Shown here: piece after piece, positions 1-6,930 of the stretch
Numbering within the stretch: the first letter of the stretch is position 1
How the letters are laid out: every line of letters begins with the position of its first letter
Source: an uncultured Treponema sp.
GTDB taxonomy: Bacteria > Spirochaetota > Spirochaetia > Treponematales > Treponemataceae
Reading direction: 5' to 3'
NCBI GenBank assembly: GCA_938045195.1
Contig: CALINC010000129.1
Coordinates: forward strand, 1 to 13,300
DNA: 13,300 nucleotides
Program-made: the position numbers and the translations under genes
Notes under the pieces: model-generated
Told to the model about the DNA's origin: nothing
What the model saw: only the letters and a program-made list of their open reading frames with translations
Database searches by the model: none

Positions 1-15
1 AAGGAAATTTTTCAT
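1..15 (-). CDS. Possible 5' end of a leftward gene running out of the window
   Basis: On the minus strand an ATG at 15-13 opens a frame reading MKNFL to the window edge. It lies at the end of a leader-like stretch that carries a promoter-like site (168-196) and several hairpins. No clear Shine-Dalgarno sequence precedes the ATG; the bases just upstream form the 18-35 hairpin. Five codons cannot identify a product, and the frame could close just outside the window. Confidence 0.2.
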
Positions 16-17
16 CG

Positions 18-158
18 TATCCGCTAAAGCGGATAGCGAATCAATTTGCGAAAAAAGTTTTTTCACGCAGTTTTGCTTTTACAAAACTGCATACAATAAT
101 ACGACGTTTGCCGATGAGGCAAACTCGGCGGATAAACAGTGAGGCAGTATTTGTGCCT
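18..158 (-). repeat. Array of four hairpins in a putative leftward leader
   Basis: Four separate inverted repeats lie side by side: 18-25/28-35 (8 bp, 2-base gap), 67-75/82-90 (9 bp perfect, 6-base loop), 106-112/118-124 (7 bp perfect, GATGA loop) and 142-146/154-158 (5 bp). A weaker A/T-rich stem may form around 48-67. Read leftward, the array begins right after a TATAAT and ends at a possible ATG at 15, so it could be a structured 5' leader. A short minus-strand frame across 41-223 exists, but its peptide is mostly the translation of the palindromes and I do not think it is a gene. Such hairpin strings may be a dispersed treponemal intergenic repeat; that is inference. Confidence 0.5.
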
Positions 159-167
159 AACTTATTT

Positions 168-196
168 ATTATATATCCTTTTCCTATATATACAAA
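168..196 (-). promoter_or_regulatory. Putative leftward promoter ahead of the hairpin array
   Basis: On the minus strand a perfect TATAAT (173-168) lies 17 bases from a weak -35 (TTTGTA, 196-191). Transcription would start near 161, at the first hairpin of the array. The -10 is convincing, the -35 is poor. Confidence 0.35.
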
Positions 197-480
197 TATA
201 CCACAATAACTGCGGTAAGTCAATGTCGGGAGTCGCAGAAATCAATTTTATGATAAAAACCGTTACCATCTATACCATGTATTTTGTTATAAACGCAGTT
301 TCGACAAATACGGCAATTTTTTAGAAACCTGCGGAAAAACTCCATTTTCTAATAATAGACCTACTTAATTTTTAGCCGATTCTTTTTTAATTCGGAAAAT
401 TCTCCTAATTCCAAATACAGTTTGGATTCCGGAGCAAACGGCACACAGTGCTATTGCCCTGATTTCATTAGCGTAGATGC
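197..480. other. Intergenic stretch upstream of secA
   Basis: I see no convincing gene here on either strand. It contains a small perfect hairpin at 410-415/421-426 (TCCAAA/TTTGGA, 5-base loop) and an imperfect one around 378-396. Neither has a T-run that would make it a good terminator. The frame of secA is open back to a TTG at 422, but the translation there does not look like SecA. Confidence 0.4.
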
Positions 481-509
481 TTTACTTTTCCTTTATTTTT
501 TGGTATCTT
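481..509 (+). promoter_or_regulatory. Putative secA promoter, nearly leaderless
   Basis: TTTACT (481-486), a 17-base spacer and TATCTT (504-509) match the sigma70 pattern at 4/6 each. The -10 ends eight bases before the secA ATG at 518, so a start 6-8 bases downstream would fall at or next to the A of ATG. No purine-rich ribosome binding site lies before this ATG, which fits a leaderless transcript. The hexamers are only moderate matches in T-rich DNA. Confidence 0.4.
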
Positions 510-517
510 TTAGTATT

Positions 518-3268
518 ATGTTAGATTCTGTAATTAAGCTCCTATTCGGCTCGCAGCATGAAAGAGATATTAAGGCGATGCTGCCTATTCTCCATAAAAT
601 CAATGAAAAAGAAACCGAAGTCTTACAATATTCGGAAGCCGATTTTAAGGCAAAAACCAACGAGTTCCGCGAACGGTTCCAAAGTGGAGAACCGCTTGAT
701 AACTTTCTGCCGGAAGCCTTTGCAATGGCACGCGAAGCTGCCCGCCGTATTTTGGGCGAACGTCCCTATGATGTGCAAATGTTAGGTTCGCTTGTGCTTC
801 ATTCGGGTAAAATCGTCGAAATGAAAACCGGTGAAGGTAAAACGCTGATGAGCGTTGCCGCCGCTTACCTCAATAGTCTTTCGGGAAAAGGTGTGCATAT
901 CGTAACGGTCAACGACTACCTTGCAGAGCGCGATGCCGATTGGATGCGCCCCGTATATTCATATTTGGGCGTAACCGTCGGTACAATTCTTTCCAATATG
1001 GATAATAGCGCCCGCCACATCGCATACAACTGCGACATTACGTATGGAACTAATAATGAATTCGGGTTTGATTACTTGCGGGACAATATGCAGATGACCT
1101 TACGGGAAAAAACGCAGCGGGAATTTTCTTTTGCGATTGTGGACGAAATCGATTCAATTTTGATTGACGAAGCGAGAACGCCGCTGATTATTTCAGGTGC
1201 CGCCGAAGATGACACACATCACTTTTTTGAAGTTGACCAGCTTATCGGTCAATTAAAAGAAGTTGAAAAAAATCCTGAAACGGGTGAATATCCGAATGAG
1301 GTTGAGGGCGAAAAAGTTATCGGTGATTATACTATCGACGAAAAGAGCAAACGGGTTTCTTTTACCGATTCCGGTATGCTTCACATTCAAGATATTTTAC
1401 AAAAACGGGGACTTATCAAAAACGGCAATCTTTTTGATGAGGAAAACTTTGAATACATTCACTATTTTACGCAATCGGTTCGCGCCCATGTTTTGTATCA
1501 CATTGATGTTGATTATGTAGTGCAGGACGGACAGGTGCAGATTGTCGATGAATTTACCGGACGTGTGCTTGAAGGCAGACGGTATTCCGACGGATTGCAC
1601 CAAGCGATTGAAGCTAAAGAGCATATAAAAATTGCCCAACGGAATAGAACGCTTGCGACTATCACCTTTCAAAATTTCTTTAGAATGTACGATAAACTTT
1701 CAGGAATGACCGGAACAGCCGACACTGAAGCCGTCGAATTTAATAAAATTTATAACTTGGATGTCGTCGTTATTCCGACAAATTTGCCGGTTAGACGAAA
1801 AGATGAACACGATGTTATTTTCTTAAATGAAGAAGATAAACTAAACGCTCTTTGTACGGAAATTACAGAGGCATACAAGCGGGGACAGCCGGTTTTGGTA
1901 GGTACGGTTTCTATCGAAAAATCGGAGCTTATTTCTAAAATGCTCACCAAGCGGGCAGTACGGCACGAGGTTTTAAATGCGAAAAACCACGAACGGGAAG
2001 CCTTGATTATTGCCGAAGCGGGTGCAAAAGGCTCGGTTACCATTGCAACGAATATGGCAGGACGCGGTACCGATATTAAACTCGGCGGAAGCCCTGAAAT
2101 GCGTGCAAAAAAACGCACCGGAACAAATCCGAACCCTGACTATTACGAAAAAGTACTTGCCGAAGAATATGCAAAATGGCAAAACGACTATAACGAGGTA
2201 AAAGACTTAGGCGGGCTTTATGTTATCGGCACGGAGCGGCACGAAAGCCGCCGAATTGATAACCAGCTTCGAGGGCGTTCCGGACGGCAGGGCGACCCAG
2301 GCCGTTCAAAATTCTTTTTATCGCTCGATGATGATTTAATGCGGCTTTTCGGAGGCGAAAACTTAAAAAACATTATGTCAAAAATCGGTATGCAGGCAGG
2401 TGAACCGATTGAGCATCCATGGATAAATAAGAGTATCGAAAAAGCACAAACCAAAGTTGAAGCCCGAAACTTCGACATCAGAAAACACTTGCTTGAATAC
2501 GATGATGTCTTGAATGAACAGCGTTCCTTTATTTACGAACAGCGGAATGCAATTCTTGCCGATGAAAATCTTATTGAACGCATTTACACCACAATCGGAG
2601 AGTTTATAAAAGAAAAAATCGAGGAATTCCGCTCCGCTCCTAAACCGGCAAGAGAGGAAACTTTAAAGTCAATACAGGATATATTTAAAACCCGTTTTTC
2701 GTATAACCTCACTGAAGAAGATATTACAAATCTTGATAAAAAAGATAACGAAGAAGCGGTTTCTTTGCTGGTAGACCATTTTAAAGCGGAACTGGAGGAA
2801 AAGCAAAACATTGCAGGTAAAGAAAACTTAAATATGTTTATTAGATTTCAATATTTGCAGGCAATCGACAAAAAATGGCTTGACCACTTGGAAAATTTAG
2901 AAGCCTTGCGCGAAGCGGTGTACTTGCGCTCTTACGGACAAAAAAATCCGCTTACCGAATACAAACTTGAAGGTTTCGATATTTTTTATTCTATGCTGGA
3001 TGACATCCGAGTAGAAATTGCCTCACGGCTTGTCCGTGTACAGATTAGTACGGATGACGGATCACAGACGGCTCGGCAAAACCGGTATGTTCAAGGAACG
3101 GCACAGCACAACTCTTTGGGAGCTTTTTCAGGCGGAACGGTACTTTCAAACCGAAGCCGCCCCGATAATGCCCAAGTGGTACGGACGGTGCCGAAAGTCG
3201 GAAGAAACGATCCTTGCCCCTGCGGTAGCGGCAGAAAATATAAGCAGTGCTGCGGAAGAAATAGTTAG
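518..3268 (+). CDS. secA: Preprotein translocase ATPase SecA
   Basis: SecA is the ATPase motor that drives unfolded preproteins through the SecYEG channel in the inner membrane. The 916-residue product has the full family layout: Walker A MKTGEGKT at about 102-109, the DEID...DEAR nucleotide-binding region at about 208-220, a preprotein cross-linking region, the second helicase lobe with TNMAGRGTDIKLGG and GRSGRQGDPGRS, the helical wing/scaffold, and a C-terminal zinc-binding CPCGSGRKYKQCC at about 900-912. Wording throughout closely matches treponemal SecA. I chose ATG 518 because MLDSVIKLLFG is the normal SecA N-terminus. The frame is open back to a TTG at 422, but those 32 residues look unlike SecA. 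No ribosome binding site precedes 518, and a promoter-like pair ends eight bases upstream, so the mRNA may be leaderless. The GNAT gene begins one base after the stop. Confidence 0.96.
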   Translation: MLDSVIKLLFGSQHERDIKAMLPILHKINEKETEVLQYSEADFKAKTNEFRERFQSGEPLDNFLPEAFAMAREAARRILGERPYDVQMLGSLVLHSGKIVEMKTGEGKTLMSVAAAYLNSLSGKGVHIVTVNDYLAERDADWMRPVYSYLGVTVGTILSNMDNSARHIAYNCDITYGTNNEFGFDYLRDNMQMTLREKTQREFSFAIVDEIDSILIDEARTPLIISGAAEDDTHHFFEVDQLIGQLKEVEKNPETGEYPNEVEGEKVIGDYTIDEKSKRVSFTDSGMLHIQDILQKRGLIKNGNLFDEENFEYIHYFTQSVRAHVLYHIDVDYVVQDGQVQIVDEFTGRVLEGRRYSDGLHQAIEAKEHIKIAQRNRTLATITFQNFFRMYDKLSGMTGTADTEAVEFNKIYNLDVVVIPTNLPVRRKDEHDVIFLNEEDKLNALCTEITEAYKRGQPVLVGTVSIEKSELISKMLTKRAVRHEVLNAKNHEREALIIAEAGAKGSVTIATNMAGRGTDIKLGGSPEMRAKKRTGTNPNPDYYEKVLAEEYAKWQNDYNEVKDLGGLYVIGTERHESRRIDNQLRGRSGRQGDPGRSKFFLSLDDDLMRLFGGENLKNIMSKIGMQAGEPIEHPWINKSIEKAQTKVEARNFDIRKHLLEYDDVLNEQRSFIYEQRNAILADENLIERIYTTIGEFIKEKIEEFRSAPKPAREETLKSIQDIFKTRFSYNLTEEDITNLDKKDNEEAVSLLVDHFKAELEEKQNIAGKENLNMFIRFQYLQAIDKKWLDHLENLEALREAVYLRSYGQKNPLTEYKLEGFDIFYSMLDDIRVEIASRLVRVQISTDDGSQTARQNRYVQGTAQHNSLGAFSGGTVLSNRSRPDNAQVVRTVPKVGRNDPCPCGSGRKYKQCCGRNS

Positions 3269-3269
3269 A

Positions 3270-3716
3270 ATGGAAATAAAAGAAAATATAGAGTTAAAAA
3301 CAATTACTGAAAATAATTATAAAGATTGTTTAAGGCTCAATGCAGCTGTTGAGAATGAAAATTTTGTAGATTCGGTTGTATATTCTCTTGCAGAAGCATG
3401 GGTTTTTTATAAAGATACCAAACCATTTGCAGTGTATAAAAACAATACGCTTATCGGTTTTGTTTCGATGTATATCGGAGAAAAAAACTATCAGATTATC
3501 AATTTTTTGATTGACAGCGCATTTCAAAAAAAAGGTTACGGGTCAGCAGCGGCAAAAATATGTATAGAGTATTTGCATACCATATATAATGCTGCGGTGG
3601 TTTCGGTTCCTGTAGAACTTGAAAATACAGCAGCGCAAACATTTTGGAAAAAATTAGGATTTTCTTTTTCCGGCACGGTTGAAGACGGTTATATTTTTAT
3701 GCGATTACAATTATAA
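3270..3716 (+). CDS. GNAT-family N-acetyltransferase (spermidine/diamine acetyltransferase-like)
   Basis: This is a 148-residue single-domain GNAT protein, expected to move an acetyl group from acetyl-CoA to an amine. The acetyl-CoA pyrophosphate-binding loop reads QKKGYGSA (86-93) after the beta-strand IINFLID, and the C-terminal strand motif is near FWKKLGFSFSG (125-135). The SLAEAWVFYKDTKPFAVY stretch (about 39-56) and the overall order resemble BltD/PaiA-type polyamine acetyltransferases, but the substrate cannot be read from sequence. ATG 3270 is chosen because the fold begins there and the secA stop is at 3266-3268. GGAAG at 3254-3258, inside the end of secA, may serve as ribosome binding site. 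With one base between the genes, cotranscription and translational coupling with secA are likely. A functional link to secretion is not implied. Confidence 0.85.
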   Translation: MEIKENIELKTITENNYKDCLRLNAAVENENFVDSVVYSLAEAWVFYKDTKPFAVYKNNTLIGFVSMYIGEKNYQIINFLIDSAFQKKGYGSAAAKICIEYLHTIYNAAVVSVPVELENTAAQTFWKKLGFSFSGTVEDGYIFMRLQL

Positions 3717-3750
3717 GCTAATCGGTAATTTTATAAGATTTCTTAAGGTA

Positions 3751-3779
3751 TTGATTTTGATAAACGGATATTTTATAAT
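3751..3779 (+). promoter_or_regulatory. Promoter of the methylaspartate ammonia-lyase gene
   Basis: TTGATT (3751-3756), exactly 17 bases, then a perfect TATAAT (3774-3779). The gene also has an AGGAG ribosome binding site at 3818-3822, seven bases before ATG 3830, so this is a conventional leadered promoter of about 45 transcribed bases. Confidence 0.75.
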
Positions 3780-3785
3780 AGTGCA

Positions 3786-3797
3786 TGCATTAATGCA
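3786..3797. promoter_or_regulatory. 12-bp palindrome at the expected transcription start
   Basis: TGCATTAATGCA is a perfect palindrome 6 bases downstream of the TATAAT, so it covers about +1 to +12 of the MAL transcript. Its position would suit a repressor operator. No regulator is identified, and short AT-rich palindromes also occur by chance. Confidence 0.3.
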
Positions 3798-3829
3798 AGT
3801 TAACCATATTTTTTTATAGGAGCAAAAAT

Positions 3830-5065
3830 ATGAAAATTATTGATGTGGTTTGTGCCGAAGGCAAAACAGGATTTTATTTTGACGACCAAAAGGCTATCAA
3901 ACAAGGCGCAGGACATGACGGATTTTTCTACATAGGGAAACCCGTAACGGAAGGCTTTACTGCAATACGCCAAGCCGGCGAAGCTATTTCCGTGATGTTT
4001 ATTTTGGAAGACGGGCAAATCGCTTACGGAGATTGTGCTGCTGTTCAGTATTCCGGTGCCGGCGGACGCGACCAGCTGTTTTTGGCAAAGGATTTTATTC
4101 CCGTAATCGACAAAGAGATTAAACCCTTATTCAAGGGAAAAGAAATTACGACGTTCCGCGAAATGGCTAAAAATTTCGAAGCGCATAAAATCAACGGAAA
4201 AAGAATGCACACGGCTTTACGCTACGGAATTTCGCAGGCTATTCTCGATGCCGTCGCAAAATCTCAACATAAAACAATGGCTGAAGTTGTTGTAAAAGAA
4301 TATAATACCGGCTGCAAAATACAGCGGATACCTATTTTTACCCAATCCGGCGATGACCGCTATTTAAATTCCGATAAGATGATTATTAAGCAAGCGGAAG
4401 TTTTGCCGCACGGTCTTTTTAATAATGTAGAAGAAAAAACCGGTAAAAACGGTGAAAAACTTTTGGAATATGTAAAGTGGCTTAAACACAGAGTAGAAAC
4501 TATGCGAACCTGTGATTGCTATAAACCTATTTTCCATATTGACGTTTACGGCACAATCGGCGACTTTACCGGCAACGATGTTCCTAAAATGACAGCATAT
4601 CTTAAAACCTTGGAAGAAGCCGCAGCCCCCTTCAAACTGCGGATTGAAGGTCCGATGGATATGGGAGACCGAGAAAAACAAATGAAAGTTCTTTCTGAGC
4701 TTACCAAAAGCCTTGATGATAACGGTGTAAAGGTTGAACTTGTTGCCGACGAATGGTGTAACACGCTTGAAGATATTAAATATTTTGCAGACAACCGCGC
4801 CGGACACATGATTCAAATTAAAACGCCCGATTTAGGCGGCATTAACAATACAATAGAAGCAATTTTGTATTGTAAAGAAAAAGGAATCGGAGCTTACTGC
4901 GGCGGAACTTGTAACGAAACAAACCGCTCGGCAGAAGTTATCGTCAACTGCTCGGTTGCGGCAGGAGCTGCCCAACAGCTTGCAAAACCCGGTATGGGGG
5001 TTGACGAAGGCTATATGATTGTCAATAACGAAATGAATAGAATCATAGCTTTGGCAAACCGTTAA
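3830..5065 (+). CDS. mal: Methylaspartate ammonia-lyase (EC 4.3.1.2)
   Basis: The enzyme removes ammonia from L-threo-3-methylaspartate to give mesaconate, the second step of glutamate fermentation through methylaspartate; it belongs to the enolase superfamily. The 411-residue product keeps the active-site positions known from the Clostridium/Citrobacter enzymes at identical numbers: His194 (LPHGLF), metal ligands Asp238 (HIDVYG), Glu273 (RIEGPMD) and Asp307 (VADEW), and catalytic Lys331 (IQIKTPD). The GAYCGGTCNET segment near 355-365 is also typical. The start is fixed by AGGAG seven bases upstream. The gene has its own strong promoter and a terminator directly downstream, so it is monocistronic. 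The glutamate mutase genes that usually accompany it (glmS/glmE) are not in this window, so they would have to be elsewhere for the pathway to run. Confidence 0.95.
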   Translation: MKIIDVVCAEGKTGFYFDDQKAIKQGAGHDGFFYIGKPVTEGFTAIRQAGEAISVMFILEDGQIAYGDCAAVQYSGAGGRDQLFLAKDFIPVIDKEIKPLFKGKEITTFREMAKNFEAHKINGKRMHTALRYGISQAILDAVAKSQHKTMAEVVVKEYNTGCKIQRIPIFTQSGDDRYLNSDKMIIKQAEVLPHGLFNNVEEKTGKNGEKLLEYVKWLKHRVETMRTCDCYKPIFHIDVYGTIGDFTGNDVPKMTAYLKTLEEAAAPFKLRIEGPMDMGDREKQMKVLSELTKSLDDNGVKVELVADEWCNTLEDIKYFADNRAGHMIQIKTPDLGGINNTIEAILYCKEKGIGAYCGGTCNETNRSAEVIVNCSVAAGAAQQLAKPGMGVDEGYMIVNNEMNRIIALANR

Positions 5066-5073
5066 ATATAAAT

Positions 5074-5101
5074 AAGCAGGTTCGGTTTTATGAACCTGCT
5101 T
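5074..5101. terminator. Bidirectional terminator between convergent genes
   Basis: A perfect 10-bp stem, AAGCAGGTTC (5074-5083) and GAACCTGCTT (5092-5101), encloses an 8-base loop. It lies between the MAL stop (5063-5065) and the stop of the leftward lyase gene (5123). A/T-rich sequence lies on both sides, though the T-run is short. Confidence 0.75.
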
Positions 5102-5122
5102 TATCTTATACAAAGCCCTACT

Positions 5123-6310
5123 TTACAAAGCTGAGTCAGTAAAAACTTTTATTAAACGTTGTGCAGCTGCTTCAATGACAAATTGAGGGGCTGCAAGATT
5201 GATGCGCATAAAGCCTTTTGCATTACCGAAAAAAAGACCGTCTGTAAAAAACAATAACGCTTTTTCTTCCAAAAGAGTTTTTAATTTTGCTTGTTCAAAA
5301 TTAAAACTTCTAAAATCCAACCACATCAAATATGTTCCCTCCAAAACGGGAATATTTACTTGCGGAAGATTTTTATGTATTTGATTTTTGAATAGAGCGG
5401 CGTTAATTTCAATTTGCTTGATACATTGATCAAGCCAGTTTTCGCATTCGGTATATGCAATTTCATTCAGTTTAAAACCGAAACACGAAGAAACATTCCC
5501 CGGCATTCTATCCAGTTCGCTTTGGAACTTTTCACGTAAGGTCTTATTTTTAATAAATATCGAACTTAACGGCACTCCGGCAATATTAAATGTTTTTGCG
5601 CATGAGGTGCAAACAATACAATTATCTGCAATTTTAGAATTGACGGTTTCGATAACCGTATGCTTATATCCGCTCATAATAATATCGTTGTGAATTTCAT
5701 CGGAAACTAAAAGTACATTATATGTTACGCAAAGATCGGCAAGCCTTTCAAGTTCAAGTTTTGTCCATACTCTTCCGACCGGATTATGAGGACTGCAAAA
5801 AAGGAGCAGCTTTGGTTTTTCCGTTTTAAAAATCAGTTCAAGTTTTGCAAAATCCATTTCCCATTTATTTTCACTGTTTATAAGCGGACACTCCAAAAGT
5901 TTTCTATTGTTCCGTTCCACCGCCATAAAAAAAGGCCCATAAACAGGAGGCATTAAAACTACACCGTCCCTCTCATTTGTAAACGCTCTTACTGCCGCAA
6001 AAAGAGCGTGAACTACACCGAATGTATTTACAATACTTTCTTTAGCAGGAAAATAATTATGCCGTCTTGCCTGCCAAGAAAGTAACGCATCATAAAAAGC
6101 CGACGAACTTTGAGTATACCCCATAATTAAATTATTTGCAAATTCTTTAATGCCCTCTATTAACTCAGGCGGAGTTTTAAATTCCATATCCGCTATAGAG
6201 AGCGGAACAATTCCGTTTTTTACGGCTTGAGGATTTTTTGCATTCATCTGTTCCCATTTTATTGAGTTTTGAGAAAGTCTATCGGTTAAAGTACAAAAGT
6301 CATATTTCAT
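5123..6310 (-). CDS. MalY/PatB-family PLP-dependent C-S beta-lyase, cystalysin-like
   Basis: This is a fold-type I aminotransferase-like protein of 395 residues. It resembles T. denticola cystalysin (HlyA) along its length, including MKYDF at the start, PLSIADMEFKTPPELIEG, CSPHNPVGRVW, SDEIHNDIIM, and the PLP lysine Lys239 in CAKTFNIAG. Cystalysin releases pyruvate, ammonia and H2S from cysteine and is haemolytic; an equivalent activity here is inference, since MalY/PatB members also act on cystathionine. ATG 6310 is chosen because it aligns with the family N-terminus. An earlier in-frame ATG at 6445 would add 45 residues that are AT-rich and overlap the promoter. There is no Shine-Dalgarno sequence: a perfect TATAAT ends six bases before the ATG, so the mRNA is probably leaderless. 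Confidence 0.9.
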   Translation of the reverse strand: MKYDFCTLTDRLSQNSIKWEQMNAKNPQAVKNGIVPLSIADMEFKTPPELIEGIKEFANNLIMGYTQSSSAFYDALLSWQARRHNYFPAKESIVNTFGVVHALFAAVRAFTNERDGVVLMPPVYGPFFMAVERNNRKLLECPLINSENKWEMDFAKLELIFKTEKPKLLLFCSPHNPVGRVWTKLELERLADLCVTYNVLLVSDEIHNDIIMSGYKHTVIETVNSKIADNCIVCTSCAKTFNIAGVPLSSIFIKNKTLREKFQSELDRMPGNVSSCFGFKLNEIAYTECENWLDQCIKQIEINAALFKNQIHKNLPQVNIPVLEGTYLMWLDFRSFNFEQAKLKTLLEEKALLFFTDGLFFGNAKGFMRINLAAPQFVIEAAAQRLIKVFTDSAL

Positions 6311-6316
6311 AAAATA

Positions 6317-6345
6317 ATTATACCAGATTGTATTATTATGTTCAA
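6317..6345 (-). promoter_or_regulatory. Leaderless promoter of the cystalysin-like gene
   Basis: Minus strand: TTGAAC (6345-6340), 17 bases, then perfect TATAAT (6322-6317). Six bases (TATTTT) separate the -10 from ATG 6310, so the predicted start nucleotide is the A of the ATG. This is the best-matched of the three leaderless-type promoters in the window. Confidence 0.65.
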
Positions 6346-6652
6346 CTATAGGATAGGCGGTAAGCGGGGCATAAGAAATTACTATCGGCAATTTAAAAAA
6401 AAGCATTACATAAGAACTTAATTCTGAAATCTTTTTTATATACAATACATTTTAGAATGTAAAAAACGCTTCCGATTCCAACATTTTGGTATTCGTTATT
6501 TCCCGTTTATTAAATAAAATTTTGTATTCCTTTAAAATTTGTGTTTGCAAATTCATAGTCTCAACGTATCGTCTAAAATAGACGCATGTGAATATGTACC
6601 TGTATAACAATTAGAGCGGCGCATATATTCAGCTAAATTATGATTCTCATTT
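6346..6652. other. Gap between ptsH and the lyase gene; two tiny overlapping frames
   Basis: No recognised gene. Read leftward after ptsH there are two short frames: 6624-6553 (23 residues) and 6556-6452 (34 residues), whose stop and start overlap as ATGA. Neither has a good ribosome binding site or recognisable sequence, so I do not call them as genes. A 6-bp hairpin with an AAA loop lies at 6570-6584 but has no T-run, so I do not call it a terminator for ptsH. Confidence 0.3.
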
Positions 6653-6919
6653 TTATTCTTCTTCAAATTTATTATTAAAAATAGTTTCTACCGCTTCAAG
6701 GGCAGCTTCTTCGTCGGGGCCGTCGCAAGTAAGCGTAAGTTCCGTCCCGTAAGAGGCAGCCATAGTAATAATGCCTATCACAGATTTTGCGTTTATTTTT
6801 GTTATATCACTGCTTAAAAAAATTTCGGATTTAAATCCGTTTGATTTTTGTGCAATCAATGCTGCCGGACGGGCATGTATTCCAGCCCGGTTTTGAACTT
6901 TAATCGTTTTTGAAACCAT
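6653..6919 (-). CDS. ptsH: Phosphocarrier protein HPr
   Basis: The 88-residue product is a complete HPr. The phosphorylatable His15 lies in NRAGIHARPAA and the regulatory Ser46 in INAKSVIGI; both positions match the classic numbering. HPr accepts phosphate from Enzyme I on His15 in sugar PTS transport, and HprK phosphorylates it on Ser46. AGAGGAAA provides a good ribosome binding site nine or so bases before ATG 6919, and the hprK stop lies only 11 bases upstream, so the two genes form an operon. Treponemes are known to keep HPr and HprK while lacking sugar-specific PTS permeases, so here the protein probably has a regulatory rather than a transport role. That last point comes from family knowledge, not from this window. 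Confidence 0.95.
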   Translation of the reverse strand: MVSKTIKVQNRAGIHARPAALIAQKSNGFKSEIFLSSDITKINAKSVIGIITMAASYGTELTLTCDGPDEEAALEAVETIFNNKFEEE

Positions 6920-6930
6920 AATATTTCCTC

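Noticed and set aside
41..223. 60-codon minus-strand frame
   Set aside because: It mostly translates the hairpin array, has no convincing ribosome binding site, and looks like a by-product of an intergenic repeat.
422..517. N-terminal extension of SecA from a TTG at 422
   Set aside because: The 32 extra residues do not resemble SecA, and the canonical N-terminus starts at ATG 518.
3018..3269. Longer GNAT start inside secA
   Set aside because: The extension lies wholly inside secA in another frame; the GNAT fold begins at ATG 3270.
6311..6445. Upstream start for the cystalysin-like gene
   Set aside because: It would place the strong TTGAAC/TATAAT promoter inside the gene, and the added residues have no family match.
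6452..6624. Two tiny coupled leftward frames (23 and 34 codons) after ptsH
   Set aside because: The ATGA overlap is suggestive, but there is no recognisable sequence, no good ribosome binding site, and short frames are common in AT-rich gaps.
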